From an uncultured Lachnospiraceae bacterium (GTDB lineage: Bacteria; Bacillota; Clostridia; Lachnospirales; Lachnospiraceae): a stretch of 64,000 nt of DNA. The position numbers were made by a program, and so were the translations under genes. Positions 42,952 through 52,724 of the stretch are shown piece by piece (the stretch's first letter is position 1; every line of letters begins with the position of its first letter). Under the pieces are notes generated by a model. That model made no database searches and had not been told where the DNA came from. It worked only from the letters and a program-made list of their open reading frames with translations. The DNA is taken from the NCBI GenBank assembly GCA_946628415.1, contig CAMOWK010000005.1, positions 62,001 through 126,000 of the forward strand, written 5' to 3'.

Positions 42952-43032
42952 TTTATACGATTGAATCATAGATATACCCCTTACGTTAAATTGATTATTG
43001 TGTTTAGAACTGCTGGATAAGGAGGATACCGG

Positions 43033-46000
43033 ATGATGATAATGAGGAAGGAAAAGAGGCGATTAGTTGCATTACTGATGGTGCTGGTTATGGCACTTTC
43101 AATTTTAGGCCCGCCGGGCGGGACTCTGGTTTCGAGAGCTGATGAATCAGTTCAGGAAACAGGAGGGGACAGTGGCTCACCCCCAAATGTGGATGATGCG
43201 GCGGATACGGAAGAAGCTGCAGGGAAAACGGAAGAAACTCCTGCGGGAAATGATAAGATAGGAGCGACCACCGAAGAGGGGCAAAACCAAGGACAGAAGA
43301 GCGACGGGCAGCCAAATGAGGGCGGCTCAGGTTCTGCGCGTCCCGATGCAGGTGAAACAACAGAAGAACAGGGCACTGTTCAGGAAACACCTGATGAGAA
43401 CCTGGGTGATCCGGCGTCAGGTGATGATGTTGTACATCGTATTCTTACAGCCGAAGTTCATCCGAAGGTTGATCCGGTGTCAGGTGAACCGATTGTAAAA
43501 AGAAAGACCGGTGAGGTTATCACCATTGAAATTCTGGCATATAATGACAATCCTAACAGAACGGAAATGTCAAAGGTCAGAATGTATATTGATCAGACAT
43601 CCACAAAACGTAATCACAGTAAGGTGGATGAAGTTTCAACCGAGAATCACGAACCGATTAAATTTAACGGTATCATAGGCGACTCTGCCCAGGGTGATTA
43701 CTCAACTACCATTACAGGTGTATGGAAGGTGCTTTCCGCAGAGGATAATCCGGATAAAGACTATGACATTGAATATCTGGAATTTGATCTTCCTGCAGGT
43801 GCATCTGTATCTTCAGATATCGAACTGTTTGTAGAGACAGGTTATGACGACCTTGTAAATGCAGACATCTATTTCAAATATTATATTCCGGAAGATGGTT
43901 CGGACACTTCAAATATTCCGGACAGTCTTTTTATGCCGGCTCCTGACAGTGAGCCTCTCAGTCTTACCTGGACCGGTGATTTCGCATGGGATAATTTCAT
44001 CAAAAAATCCAATACTACAAATATGAATTACTTTGAGGCATCTGGTTATGTGACTAACGGAAATGACTCGACTGTTGACTATGATTTTTCTATTGAAAAT
44101 AAGTATGCTTCAGCTAAAACAGGAGTTATCTTCTCTGAATACATCACGCTTTCCGATGAATTAAAGCTTCCTTCTTACGAGGGACTTGGTATATCCATTG
44201 ATACGTCAGATCTCAAATTTAAAGCAGGTACAAGAGAAGAGGTTGCCCTTTCTGACGCAGTTAGTTCAGATGGCGATTTATCAGGCTACAGTACCATTGA
44301 TTTTCTTGCCGGAGAAAAGGTTGTACTCTCATCCGGAACTAAAGCTCTTTATACATTTAAGTCGGATCTTTATAAAGGAACCATAGGCTTTAAGGTAACT
44401 GAAAGCAGTATTCTTTATAAAGTGAGAATAGATAATCCGTATCTTCCGGGACCGGACGAAGAGCCTGATCTCGATAAGATAATGAATTTTAATCCGGTTA
44501 AAGGGATTCATACAAGCCTCGAACTTAACGGGCTTGCAACAGATACAAGTAAGATGTTTTCGGCTGAGACAACATCCTTTGTTAATGATGCCGATACTGA
44601 CGAAGAGATTGAAAAACTCAAATTCATAAATACCGCCAATGTTTATGTTTCTTCTGTTGAGATAGGTAAATCAGAAGATGGTGGCGGAAGACGTTACAAA
44701 GACTATGGCGACAGCGGTTCATCGGCTGCTACGATAGGTAAGATGGCTGATTTGGAGATAGAGAAGAGCATAGTTTCAGTTGTGGATTCCAGAGGTATCC
44801 ACGTAACTGAAAAAAGACCGCTTACATCTGATCCGAGCCGGCAGGCTTTTGTCGTTCACAGTAATGATATTGTTACCTACAATGTAAAGATTAAGAATCC
44901 GGGAGAAGTTTCCTGTCCGGTTTTATTCACGGATGAAATGGATAAGGAAATCGTTTATCCATATGGATATAACAATAATAACAGCATCAAAAGAAATAAT
45001 GATGCATCTGTCAGCATTAATGGCGTGAGACAGAGCAGTATCAGTGCAACTGCAACCTATAATGTGTCAACAGGCGGTTACACGCTTTCTTTGACACAGT
45101 TTATGCTGCCTGCAGGCGGGGAAGCTGTTATTTCTTACAGCTGCAAGATAGATCTTTCAAATTCTGAACCGCTGAAGGAGATTAAAAACCTGGCGTCAGC
45201 AAATGGAACAAGCGGTTCGGTTTCTCTTATTACGGCGGAAGCAGGTCCGGTTTCCATCACAAAAGAAGTTGTCTGCAGGACAACTCATCTGGTAGATGGA
45301 AATGTTGTCAGAATCTATAAAACTCCGGATGGAAGAATCCAGTACACAGGTGACCTGTATAAGCTGATAGGCGGCAATAACATGAATGAAGCCGGTTATG
45401 AAAAGGCACTTCATGATTTTAGGGCAGGTGATAAGATTGAATACCTGATTACTGTAGACTTTGGACAGTACAACGCAAGTCCCGGTAGGGTAACAGATCT
45501 CGGACCTATGGCAGAAAATGGAATGACTGGTTATGGAGATCAGTATAATGCCTACGGTTATAACGGGAACAGTTCGGATTTTATCGATCTTTACCGATAC
45601 AGCGACCTTGTGGATAAATCTGTATATGTAACTACGGGAAGTACCAACAATTATATTCACAGGTATTTCTTTGAGTTCGGGATGTCTGGGGATTCCATAG
45701 GACCAAACAGTATGATGCTTAAGCCATCCAGTGTATATAAGCAGTCAATGGTGCAGATCATACCTGGAGACTATACCAAATATCTGGGCGATAGCGCGAA
45801 TGACAGATATAATACCCTGACAAACCAGCATTGGGCAGTCAGTGGTTATGGGAATAATTATCCTAATGAATCAGATTCACAAAAGATAAGAAGTTACGCC
45901 TATATTGAATATAATGATGACCAGGGAGCTAGGAAAAGACTGGATACAGATAAGATTTACCACAGTATCGATCCGAATATATGGATAAATACAGGCGTGC

Positions 46001-49000
46001 TTGCAACGGATACGGTAAAAGATGTAAATAACATACAAAGTAGAGAAATGAGAGCATATTTTTCGGGATGGACGTCGGATCTTACGATCGATGACCGCCA
46101 CAAATATAAAGTGGACAGTAACGAAGTGGTTGTGAATTATATTTACATTTTTAATGATTCCAATCAGGCTATGCCGATGGATGACAAAACCCTGTTTATT
46201 GGAATTCCGGCAAGCTTTGAGTGGCTGGGCTTTGCCAAGTGTGAAGGTTATTTCAGTTACGGTGATGGAAGCTATATGACTTTCTCGCCGTATAATAATT
46301 ATACTTCGAGTGGGAAGTATAAGGCTGAAGATCTGAAACAGATGTTAAACAGCAGTAATTATTCAGGTGCCTGGTCTAATTTTAATACATATGCAACGGG
46401 TATGGACACTATACGCTATTATTCTGCTCGTAACGATATCTCAGTAGGAAATAATTTGACACTTACACTGAATTCCACTCCATCGAGCGGTTATGGCGTT
46501 TTCTCCGGTTCTTTCAGCGGCTACGGGGGAAACAAGGCGGAACTGAAGCCATATTCAGGTGTACTTATCATGTATATGGCGAAGGTGAATCCGAGTATTA
46601 ATCCGAATGATGCAGGACCAAGAACCTTTGGAGTATCCCTGATGCAGAATCAGGGGCAGCAGATGCCGCAGATTACCTCCAAGATGAAAGAAGTGACAGA
46701 GGCTTTTGCAGCACAAAACGGACCTAATATGACCAGGTCCATTTCTAACAGCGGTACAGGAAACGGCTATAAGAAACAGGTAGATCAGTATCTGGGAAGC
46801 TATAGCAGCCAGGTTCCAAACGGTGGCCCAAATTATATATATTCCTACGTCAGTCTTACGCCTGAACTTAAAAAATACTCTCTGGATGTAAGCAAAGATG
46901 TCGTTAAGAATTCCGGCGGTAATGATGCGGAAGCAAGCAGTTACGATAATTATCTTAATGCTAACCATAAACTGGCAAGACCAATGTCTGATTCGGCTGA
47001 TGGATATGCCAATGCAGATGATTATTACTGGAAGTATGTTCTGAATGACGGCATACACAGGACAGTAGACGGAACTACAACCTGGCATATGCAGATAGCC
47101 AATACGGCACCTGTAAATTCCAGTGTGGTAGAAACGACCTTTGATTATGGCGTTATGGTAGATACAGTTGACAGTCCGCATAAGCTCGCACAGATTGGAT
47201 TTAAACCTCTTCATTTTATGACTGAAAGTTATGTGTATTATAACAGCATGGGGGCTAGTAGTAACTACGTAAACATACCGGTCTTTGAAGGAGATCTGAC
47301 AGCAGAAAGTGCCGTGGCAGCAGGATGGACGAATAACGGTGACGGAACTTACAGTTTTGTGATTCCTATATTTAATACGACCAGTGGTGCCACCTCAAAT
47401 AGTGTATATGACATGGAGAATAGTTCCACTACACCTTATTTCAGAGTGACAGTGAGAAATGTTGTCGGTGGGTCACGCGGCTTCGGTTATGATGTAGGAG
47501 ATGCAAACGGTAACCGGAATACAAATGCATATCAGTATACCATAGAAATATCTGCCTATAAATCAGGTACGGAGTTTATGTATCCTATGCTTAAGGCAGG
47601 CGATACGGCAGACTTTTATCTGACCTTTACTACAGATGAGTCAATAGAAACAAACTATAATTCCTTTGGTATGGTTGTACAGGATGCATCATATCAGAAT
47701 ATAAAAAGAAAGAGTGTAACAGGAGTTACAAATCCTACGTCAAGTACGCTCATTCCTGTTTCGTATGCTCATAGTGGCGGCGGAGTTGGAAGCGTGGTTC
47801 TTCCAAGCAATGTTGTAAACAGTATTTTTGATGAAAGTACAAAGAACCCGGATGCATCTTCGGGTGATGGAAATAATGCACCGTCAGGAGGAAATTCTTC
47901 GCCGGATAGCAGTACCCCGTCAGGAGGAAGTGCATTGTCAGGTAACAGTGCGCCGATGGGACTTTCATCATCACCTATGGATAGTCTGGGGACCGCAGCA
48001 AGCGATGCCGGATATATCAGATACGGAACCGCTGGAAGCGGCAGAAACAATCATTTCAACACTCAGAACCAAAACCAGGGCAGCCTGTTTATGGTTGAAA
48101 GCAGTGACTGGACAGATACATCCTATACAGATGGAGAAAAGACTATTTCATATACGGATGAGGGTGGTACAGAGCACAAGGTAACTTCGAGAAACAATAA
48201 CGGGGAGGGTGTAAAGCTTCCGGGTTACATTACATCAAGCGATACCCTTCACGGACAGGTCATGGTCGAAAGTATACTTCATGAATCTGAGAGCTACGAC
48301 TATTTCTCAAATCTTAAGATTTACGATCTGTATGGCATGAATGCCTATGTTAATAACAGCAAGATAGTCGGAACATCAGGTATAAATGTTGACCTTGATT
48401 CCATAGTAGTAACAGATAGTGCCGGAACTACTTTTGATCCTGACAAATACATAATCTACTACACAACATCATGTCTTGTTGTAAAAGAACATCATACTCA
48501 GGGTCAGATCAATACTCTCACCTATGCCGGTGACTGGAATAATCTTGAGTCTGAATCCACTGAATGGATAAAGTATGATCCAACAGATCCTGATAAGGAT
48601 GGAACAGGAAACAGAGCATTTAAGATAGTCTTCAGGGACGGAGCTGAGAAGGTTACAAAAGCACAGGGTAATTATAAGATATTCGTAGATTATGATGCTC
48701 ATGTTGCACCTGATGCAGTTGAACAGGCTGAATATGCGAATATTGAGGCATGGACAGCGTATGTGCATGAGGCGGCTACAGATAAGAAGAAACCAATCTA
48801 CGAAGATACGACAGCACTTGAGTTTAAGATTTTAAAGAAGCCTGTAGTAAAGTGCTATAAGAGTCTTTACGGCGAGAATAATTCATCTCTTGCAAATACC
48901 GAAGTTGACAAGAACTTTAATCTTCTTATATTCAGGCTTGACCATACTGCAGAACCTACCGCCGATACAGCAGGCATAAATATGGGACAGGTGGAAGGAA

Positions 49001-52000
49001 TAGCGTATGCTAAGATTCATACCAATAACAATTCTGATATAGTAGAAGCCAGCGATAATCCGCCGGAAGGTAAAGAGGCACCGGCAAGGGTAATTTATAA
49101 TATCTATAAACCGGGAGATAATACTCTGAGCCGCTTCTTCCTCGAAAAAGCATACTATGTTGTGGTTGAGCTTCCGGAAGATGGATATAAAACAAAGAGT
49201 CTCTTTTATGGTGATGACACCAGTAATGGTCTCCGAAATGATGTTACATCAGTAAAAACCATGACCGCTGATTTCGGTATAGATATGACGGGTGTAACCA
49301 TTACCGATACTGAAGTAAATGCACTTCTTTCGGAACTTGGCGGAGGAAGCTTCTCTGCACCGGGAATTATCATAAAAACCACGAAAAACTGCGCTTCATT
49401 TTCAATAACTGCATACAATACATATGATACGGGCTCAGTACGGGTAAACAAGGTAAATGAAAACGGCAACGCCATAGTAAGCGACAAGGTTTCAATGTCA
49501 CTTTATAAAAAGGGTGAGGCTGGAGAAGAAGATACACTTGTTAAGCTTAAATACATGAGTTCAGGCAGCTGTTATAATCCGAGCAGTTCGGGAACCGATA
49601 AGATTACATTTACGGGAACGGCACTTATTAAAGAGCTGTTGCCGGGAGATTACTATTTCAAGGAAACAGTTGCACCTTCGGGCTACATTTTAAGTGATGA
49701 TATGCCGGAGTTTACCATAGGTTTTGCGGATACTGAACTTAAGGAACTGGATTTTGTAAACGAAGAAGATACCACTCCTAAGTATGCTAATCTTGTTATC
49801 AGTAAAAAAGATGTAAGCAGACAGCTTATAACTGGTTCAAATGCAAAATTTGAGATTTATGATGATAATACCGATGGAGCAGAACCGCTTAAATTTAAGA
49901 AGGTTTTATCGGATGAAGGCGAAGTAATTCCGGGAAGCTACGTGGCTGGTGATGCTGCCGGCGATGAGCTTGTTACGGAGCTTGAAACAAATGAAGGTAC
50001 GCTGAAAGTATCAGGAATTCCTATCGGAACCTACTTCCTTGTTGAGACAGATACTCCGGATAACTATGCGACGACCATAGGAACTTTGGCAGATGCACAG
50101 ACCTTGGAATTAAATGAAGGAGATCAGGGTATCGATGTGATAAATGAAAAAGTATCAGCATCTGTTAAGATAACAAAGACCGATGCAGATACTGACTCGG
50201 CTGTCACAGGTACATCGGCTCATTTTGAACTGCATGATAAGGATGGTAATGTACTTTCATTTAACAGCCGGATTGAAGGGAAAAACGGGGACTATATCTT
50301 TAGTGAAGACGGTACATGTGAGGAGCTTCTGACCTATGAAAATGACGGTACATTAAAGCTTGCGGGTCTTCCTAAGGGTGATTACAGTCTTGTTGAAACT
50401 GAGGCTCCGGCAGGATATATCATTGGAGATTCTGACACGACTCTTTTCAGTATTACGGATAATACCGAGAAGAATCTGGAGATATCAAATGAGGTAAGTG
50501 ATGTTAAGCTTAAGGTGTCAAAGACATGGAAGGTTGAAGCTGTAAACAGGCAGTATCCTCTTTCGGGTATTACCTTTAGACTTCTTAAGGATGATGGAAG
50601 CGGAAATCTGACAGAGGTTGAGAAAGCAGTTACAGACGCATCCGGAATTATAAACTTTGATAGTAAGCTGCAGTGGAAATCAGATTACTATCTGCTTGAG
50701 GAAATGCCGGCGCTATACGTTGCGGGAAATCCGGTAGTTAAGATTTACCGGGATCAGAACGGTAACTACAGCCTTAGCGGTGACACAGAAGCAGGTGGTG
50801 CGATAAAGATAACGCTGTCCAGGGATTTAAGCAAAATAAAGCTTGATGAAACTGACACATGGGTTTATACGGCTGATGTGCTTAATATCAAGCCGACCCA
50901 ATATGGCGGAAACTATGCATCGGTTTCATATAAGACAATCGATAATTATAAGATCGCCGAAGAATACGGCATAAAGCCTGAAATGGGATACAGCTATTAC
51001 TACAAAGAAAGTGATTATGACTTTGAACTCGGACATACCAATTATGTTCATGCTGTAAATCCGAATGATATAGTTACATATACTCTGAATGTCGCAAATG
51101 TAAGTGATTATCCGTTTAAGAACATAGTAATCATAGACAGACTTCCGGATGATGGCGGCGATACAGGAGTTGTAAACTTAAGTGAGGTAAGAAATTCCGA
51201 ATTTGATATATTCAGTAATGACAATGTAGACGCAATCTCTGTTTCTATAGACAATAAAGAAATAGATAAGAGTCTTTACAGAATTGATTTTTCAAATAAG
51301 GAAAAGTTTACCGAAAATGACTTTAATGGTGTAGAGACACCGGAATGGAAAGAAAATTATGACAGCGCGAGATCGTTCAGAGTGACTATGGATCCGTCAT
51401 TCATAATGAATCCGGGACATAAGATAGTCGTTAAATTCGACGGTATAATCGATGTAAATGCTGAGATTAATCAGATAAGCTGGAATAATTTTGCCTACAG
51501 ATATACAGCTATCACAAGACTTACGGAAAGTGCGGCAGATGGCAGCACGATCAGTAATCTTGGAAGCGGAGTGGGTAAAACCATAACACCTGAGCCTCCT
51601 AAGGTTGGTGTAATGATACTCGGTGCTACGGCAACTCTTGAAGGAAAGAAGCATTATGATACAGAACTGAGTGGAGTTGAAAATGTAAAGGGTACATTTA
51701 AATTCCGTATGAAGAGGACTGACGGTCTGAAGGATATTGACGATAAACTCTACGAGGTATGCTACATCGATGACTCAGGTAACAGAATACCTTTACCTGA
51801 TGAAGGAATCACAGCGAGTCTTCGTGTTGCGGCAGGTGAGACGGGCACATTCAAATTCCCTGAACTTACATTCAGGCATACAGGAGTTTATGAATTTGAC
51901 GTAACCGAAGATATACCTGAAGGGGCTGTACGGAATGATGATGGTACTTACGAGAAGAACGGAACCATCTATGACGGAACTGTTTATCATTATGTGATAG

Positions 52001-52629
52001 ATGTAACCGATGTAACAGATTACAATCTCACCAAGAGAGTAAATGCTCATATTTACGAAGATGGTAAAGAGGTTAAGGAAGTAAGCTACACGAATCAGTT
52101 CAGTTCTGAAGAAAGTGTAACTTTCGACCTTGAAGCAACGAAGAGTTATATCGATAAAACGGGTGCTGCAATTAAAATGCAGGACGGTGAGTTCAGCTTC
52201 TCGCTTAAGGACAGCAGCGGCGAAGAACTCATGACAGGCAGAAATAAGAGCGACGGAAAGATACATTTTGACGGACTTGTTGCAACCACATCAGGTACAT
52301 ATAACTATACAATTTCTGAAATTGCCGGAAATAACAGTTCCGTGGAATACGATACTTCTACTTATTATGTCACAGTAAAGGTATCTGCAAATGAAGACGG
52401 CAAACTTGAAGTTTCGGATATTACCTATAAGAAAGACGGTAAAGAGTGTGATGGTGTTGCATTTGTAAACCGCAACACGACAGACATTTCCAAATCCAAG
52501 AAGGATACTCCGGTTAAAAAGACGGGAGATAACATGAATGTCGGAGCGGGTATCATACTTATGCTTCTTGCACTCAGCGGAATAGTAATTACAGTGTATC
52601 TGAAAAGAAAGAAAAAGCCGGAACAGTAA
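43033..52629 (+). CDS. Giant pilin-like surface protein with SpaA/Cna_B and isopeptide domains
   Basis: A 3198-residue secreted protein. Signal peptide 1-36, then an acidic Glu/Gly/Thr region to about 130. A DUF11-like region (about 570-720) is followed by a long Tyr/Asn-rich stretch to 1600 without recognised domains and a Pro/Ser/Gly linker (1603-1651). Three SpaA/Cna_B-like beta-sandwiches lie at about 2133-2245, 2252-2370 and 2375-2490, with GDYYFKETVAPSGYIL and GDYSLVETEAPAGYII motifs whose Glu catalyses isopeptide bonds. Another Cna_B-like domain (2490-2576) and DUF11-like region (2670-2850) follow, then two FctA-type pilin domains (2863-3026, 3030-3150; SYTNQF and AFVNRN ends). TPVKKTGD (about 3159) precedes a membrane helix and KRKKKPEQ, a sortase-like signal. 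The SD is AAGGAGG. Likely an adhesin or fibre. Confidence 0.9.
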   Translation: MMIMRKEKRRLVALLMVLVMALSILGPPGGTLVSRADESVQETGGDSGSPPNVDDAADTEEAAGKTEETPAGNDKIGATTEEGQNQGQKSDGQPNEGGSGSARPDAGETTEEQGTVQETPDENLGDPASGDDVVHRILTAEVHPKVDPVSGEPIVKRKTGEVITIEILAYNDNPNRTEMSKVRMYIDQTSTKRNHSKVDEVSTENHEPIKFNGIIGDSAQGDYSTTITGVWKVLSAEDNPDKDYDIEYLEFDLPAGASVSSDIELFVETGYDDLVNADIYFKYYIPEDGSDTSNIPDSLFMPAPDSEPLSLTWTGDFAWDNFIKKSNTTNMNYFEASGYVTNGNDSTVDYDFSIENKYASAKTGVIFSEYITLSDELKLPSYEGLGISIDTSDLKFKAGTREEVALSDAVSSDGDLSGYSTIDFLAGEKVVLSSGTKALYTFKSDLYKGTIGFKVTESSILYKVRIDNPYLPGPDEEPDLDKIMNFNPVKGIHTSLELNGLATDTSKMFSAETTSFVNDADTDEEIEKLKFINTANVYVSSVEIGKSEDGGGRRYKDYGDSGSSAATIGKMADLEIEKSIVSVVDSRGIHVTEKRPLTSDPSRQAFVVHSNDIVTYNVKIKNPGEVSCPVLFTDEMDKEIVYPYGYNNNNSIKRNNDASVSINGVRQSSISATATYNVSTGGYTLSLTQFMLPAGGEAVISYSCKIDLSNSEPLKEIKNLASANGTSGSVSLITAEAGPVSITKEVVCRTTHLVDGNVVRIYKTPDGRIQYTGDLYKLIGGNNMNEAGYEKALHDFRAGDKIEYLITVDFGQYNASPGRVTDLGPMAENGMTGYGDQYNAYGYNGNSSDFIDLYRYSDLVDKSVYVTTGSTNNYIHRYFFEFGMSGDSIGPNSMMLKPSSVYKQSMVQIIPGDYTKYLGDSANDRYNTLTNQHWAVSGYGNNYPNESDSQKIRSYAYIEYNDDQGARKRLDTDKIYHSIDPNIWINTGVLATDTVKDVNNIQSREMRAYFSGWTSDLTIDDRHKYKVDSNEVVVNYIYIFNDSNQAMPMDDKTLFIGIPASFEWLGFAKCEGYFSYGDGSYMTFSPYNNYTSSGKYKAEDLKQMLNSSNYSGAWSNFNTYATGMDTIRYYSARNDISVGNNLTLTLNSTPSSGYGVFSGSFSGYGGNKAELKPYSGVLIMYMAKVNPSINPNDAGPRTFGVSLMQNQGQQMPQITSKMKEVTEAFAAQNGPNMTRSISNSGTGNGYKKQVDQYLGSYSSQVPNGGPNYIYSYVSLTPELKKYSLDVSKDVVKNSGGNDAEASSYDNYLNANHKLARPMSDSADGYANADDYYWKYVLNDGIHRTVDGTTTWHMQIANTAPVNSSVVETTFDYGVMVDTVDSPHKLAQIGFKPLHFMTESYVYYNSMGASSNYVNIPVFEGDLTAESAVAAGWTNNGDGTYSFVIPIFNTTSGATSNSVYDMENSSTTPYFRVTVRNVVGGSRGFGYDVGDANGNRNTNAYQYTIEISAYKSGTEFMYPMLKAGDTADFYLTFTTDESIETNYNSFGMVVQDASYQNIKRKSVTGVTNPTSSTLIPVSYAHSGGGVGSVVLPSNVVNSIFDESTKNPDASSGDGNNAPSGGNSSPDSSTPSGGSALSGNSAPMGLSSSPMDSLGTAASDAGYIRYGTAGSGRNNHFNTQNQNQGSLFMVESSDWTDTSYTDGEKTISYTDEGGTEHKVTSRNNNGEGVKLPGYITSSDTLHGQVMVESILHESESYDYFSNLKIYDLYGMNAYVNNSKIVGTSGINVDLDSIVVTDSAGTTFDPDKYIIYYTTSCLVVKEHHTQGQINTLTYAGDWNNLESESTEWIKYDPTDPDKDGTGNRAFKIVFRDGAEKVTKAQGNYKIFVDYDAHVAPDAVEQAEYANIEAWTAYVHEAATDKKKPIYEDTTALEFKILKKPVVKCYKSLYGENNSSLANTEVDKNFNLLIFRLDHTAEPTADTAGINMGQVEGIAYAKIHTNNNSDIVEASDNPPEGKEAPARVIYNIYKPGDNTLSRFFLEKAYYVVVELPEDGYKTKSLFYGDDTSNGLRNDVTSVKTMTADFGIDMTGVTITDTEVNALLSELGGGSFSAPGIIIKTTKNCASFSITAYNTYDTGSVRVNKVNENGNAIVSDKVSMSLYKKGEAGEEDTLVKLKYMSSGSCYNPSSSGTDKITFTGTALIKELLPGDYYFKETVAPSGYILSDDMPEFTIGFADTELKELDFVNEEDTTPKYANLVISKKDVSRQLITGSNAKFEIYDDNTDGAEPLKFKKVLSDEGEVIPGSYVAGDAAGDELVTELETNEGTLKVSGIPIGTYFLVETDTPDNYATTIGTLADAQTLELNEGDQGIDVINEKVSASVKITKTDADTDSAVTGTSAHFELHDKDGNVLSFNSRIEGKNGDYIFSEDGTCEELLTYENDGTLKLAGLPKGDYSLVETEAPAGYIIGDSDTTLFSITDNTEKNLEISNEVSDVKLKVSKTWKVEAVNRQYPLSGITFRLLKDDGSGNLTEVEKAVTDASGIINFDSKLQWKSDYYLLEEMPALYVAGNPVVKIYRDQNGNYSLSGDTEAGGAIKITLSRDLSKIKLDETDTWVYTADVLNIKPTQYGGNYASVSYKTIDNYKIAEEYGIKPEMGYSYYYKESDYDFELGHTNYVHAVNPNDIVTYTLNVANVSDYPFKNIVIIDRLPDDGGDTGVVNLSEVRNSEFDIFSNDNVDAISVSIDNKEIDKSLYRIDFSNKEKFTENDFNGVETPEWKENYDSARSFRVTMDPSFIMNPGHKIVVKFDGIIDVNAEINQISWNNFAYRYTAITRLTESAADGSTISNLGSGVGKTITPEPPKVGVMILGATATLEGKKHYDTELSGVENVKGTFKFRMKRTDGLKDIDDKLYEVCYIDDSGNRIPLPDEGITASLRVAAGETGTFKFPELTFRHTGVYEFDVTEDIPEGAVRNDDGTYEKNGTIYDGTVYHYVIDVTDVTDYNLTKRVNAHIYEDGKEVKEVSYTNQFSSEESVTFDLEATKSYIDKTGAAIKMQDGEFSFSLKDSSGEELMTGRNKSDGKIHFDGLVATTSGTYNYTISEIAGNNSSVEYDTSTYYVTVKVSANEDGKLEVSDITYKKDGKECDGVAFVNRNTTDISKSKKDTPVKKTGDNMNVGAGIILMLLALSGIVITVYLKRKKKPEQ

Positions 52630-52652
52630 TCGGTCTGCTATAATGGTATTAA

Positions 52653-52688
52653 AGAATCCGCCATACCGGTATCGGTACGGCGGATTCT
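52653..52688. terminator. Hairpin between convergent genes
   Basis: AGAATCCGCC pairs with GGCGGATTCT, with ACCG...CGGT as inner stem. It sits between the giant gene and the convergent Hsp70/GrpE-like gene and can serve both, although T runs are short. Confidence 0.7.
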
Positions 52689-52724
52689 GTTAGTGAACTC
52701 CAAATTATACTGAATTTAGAAGTA

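Noticed and set aside
42801..43032. Cyclic di-GMP riboswitch before the giant surface gene
   Set aside because: Looked for because such genes are often controlled this way; the conserved GC-rich core is not present, only an AT-rich hairpin.
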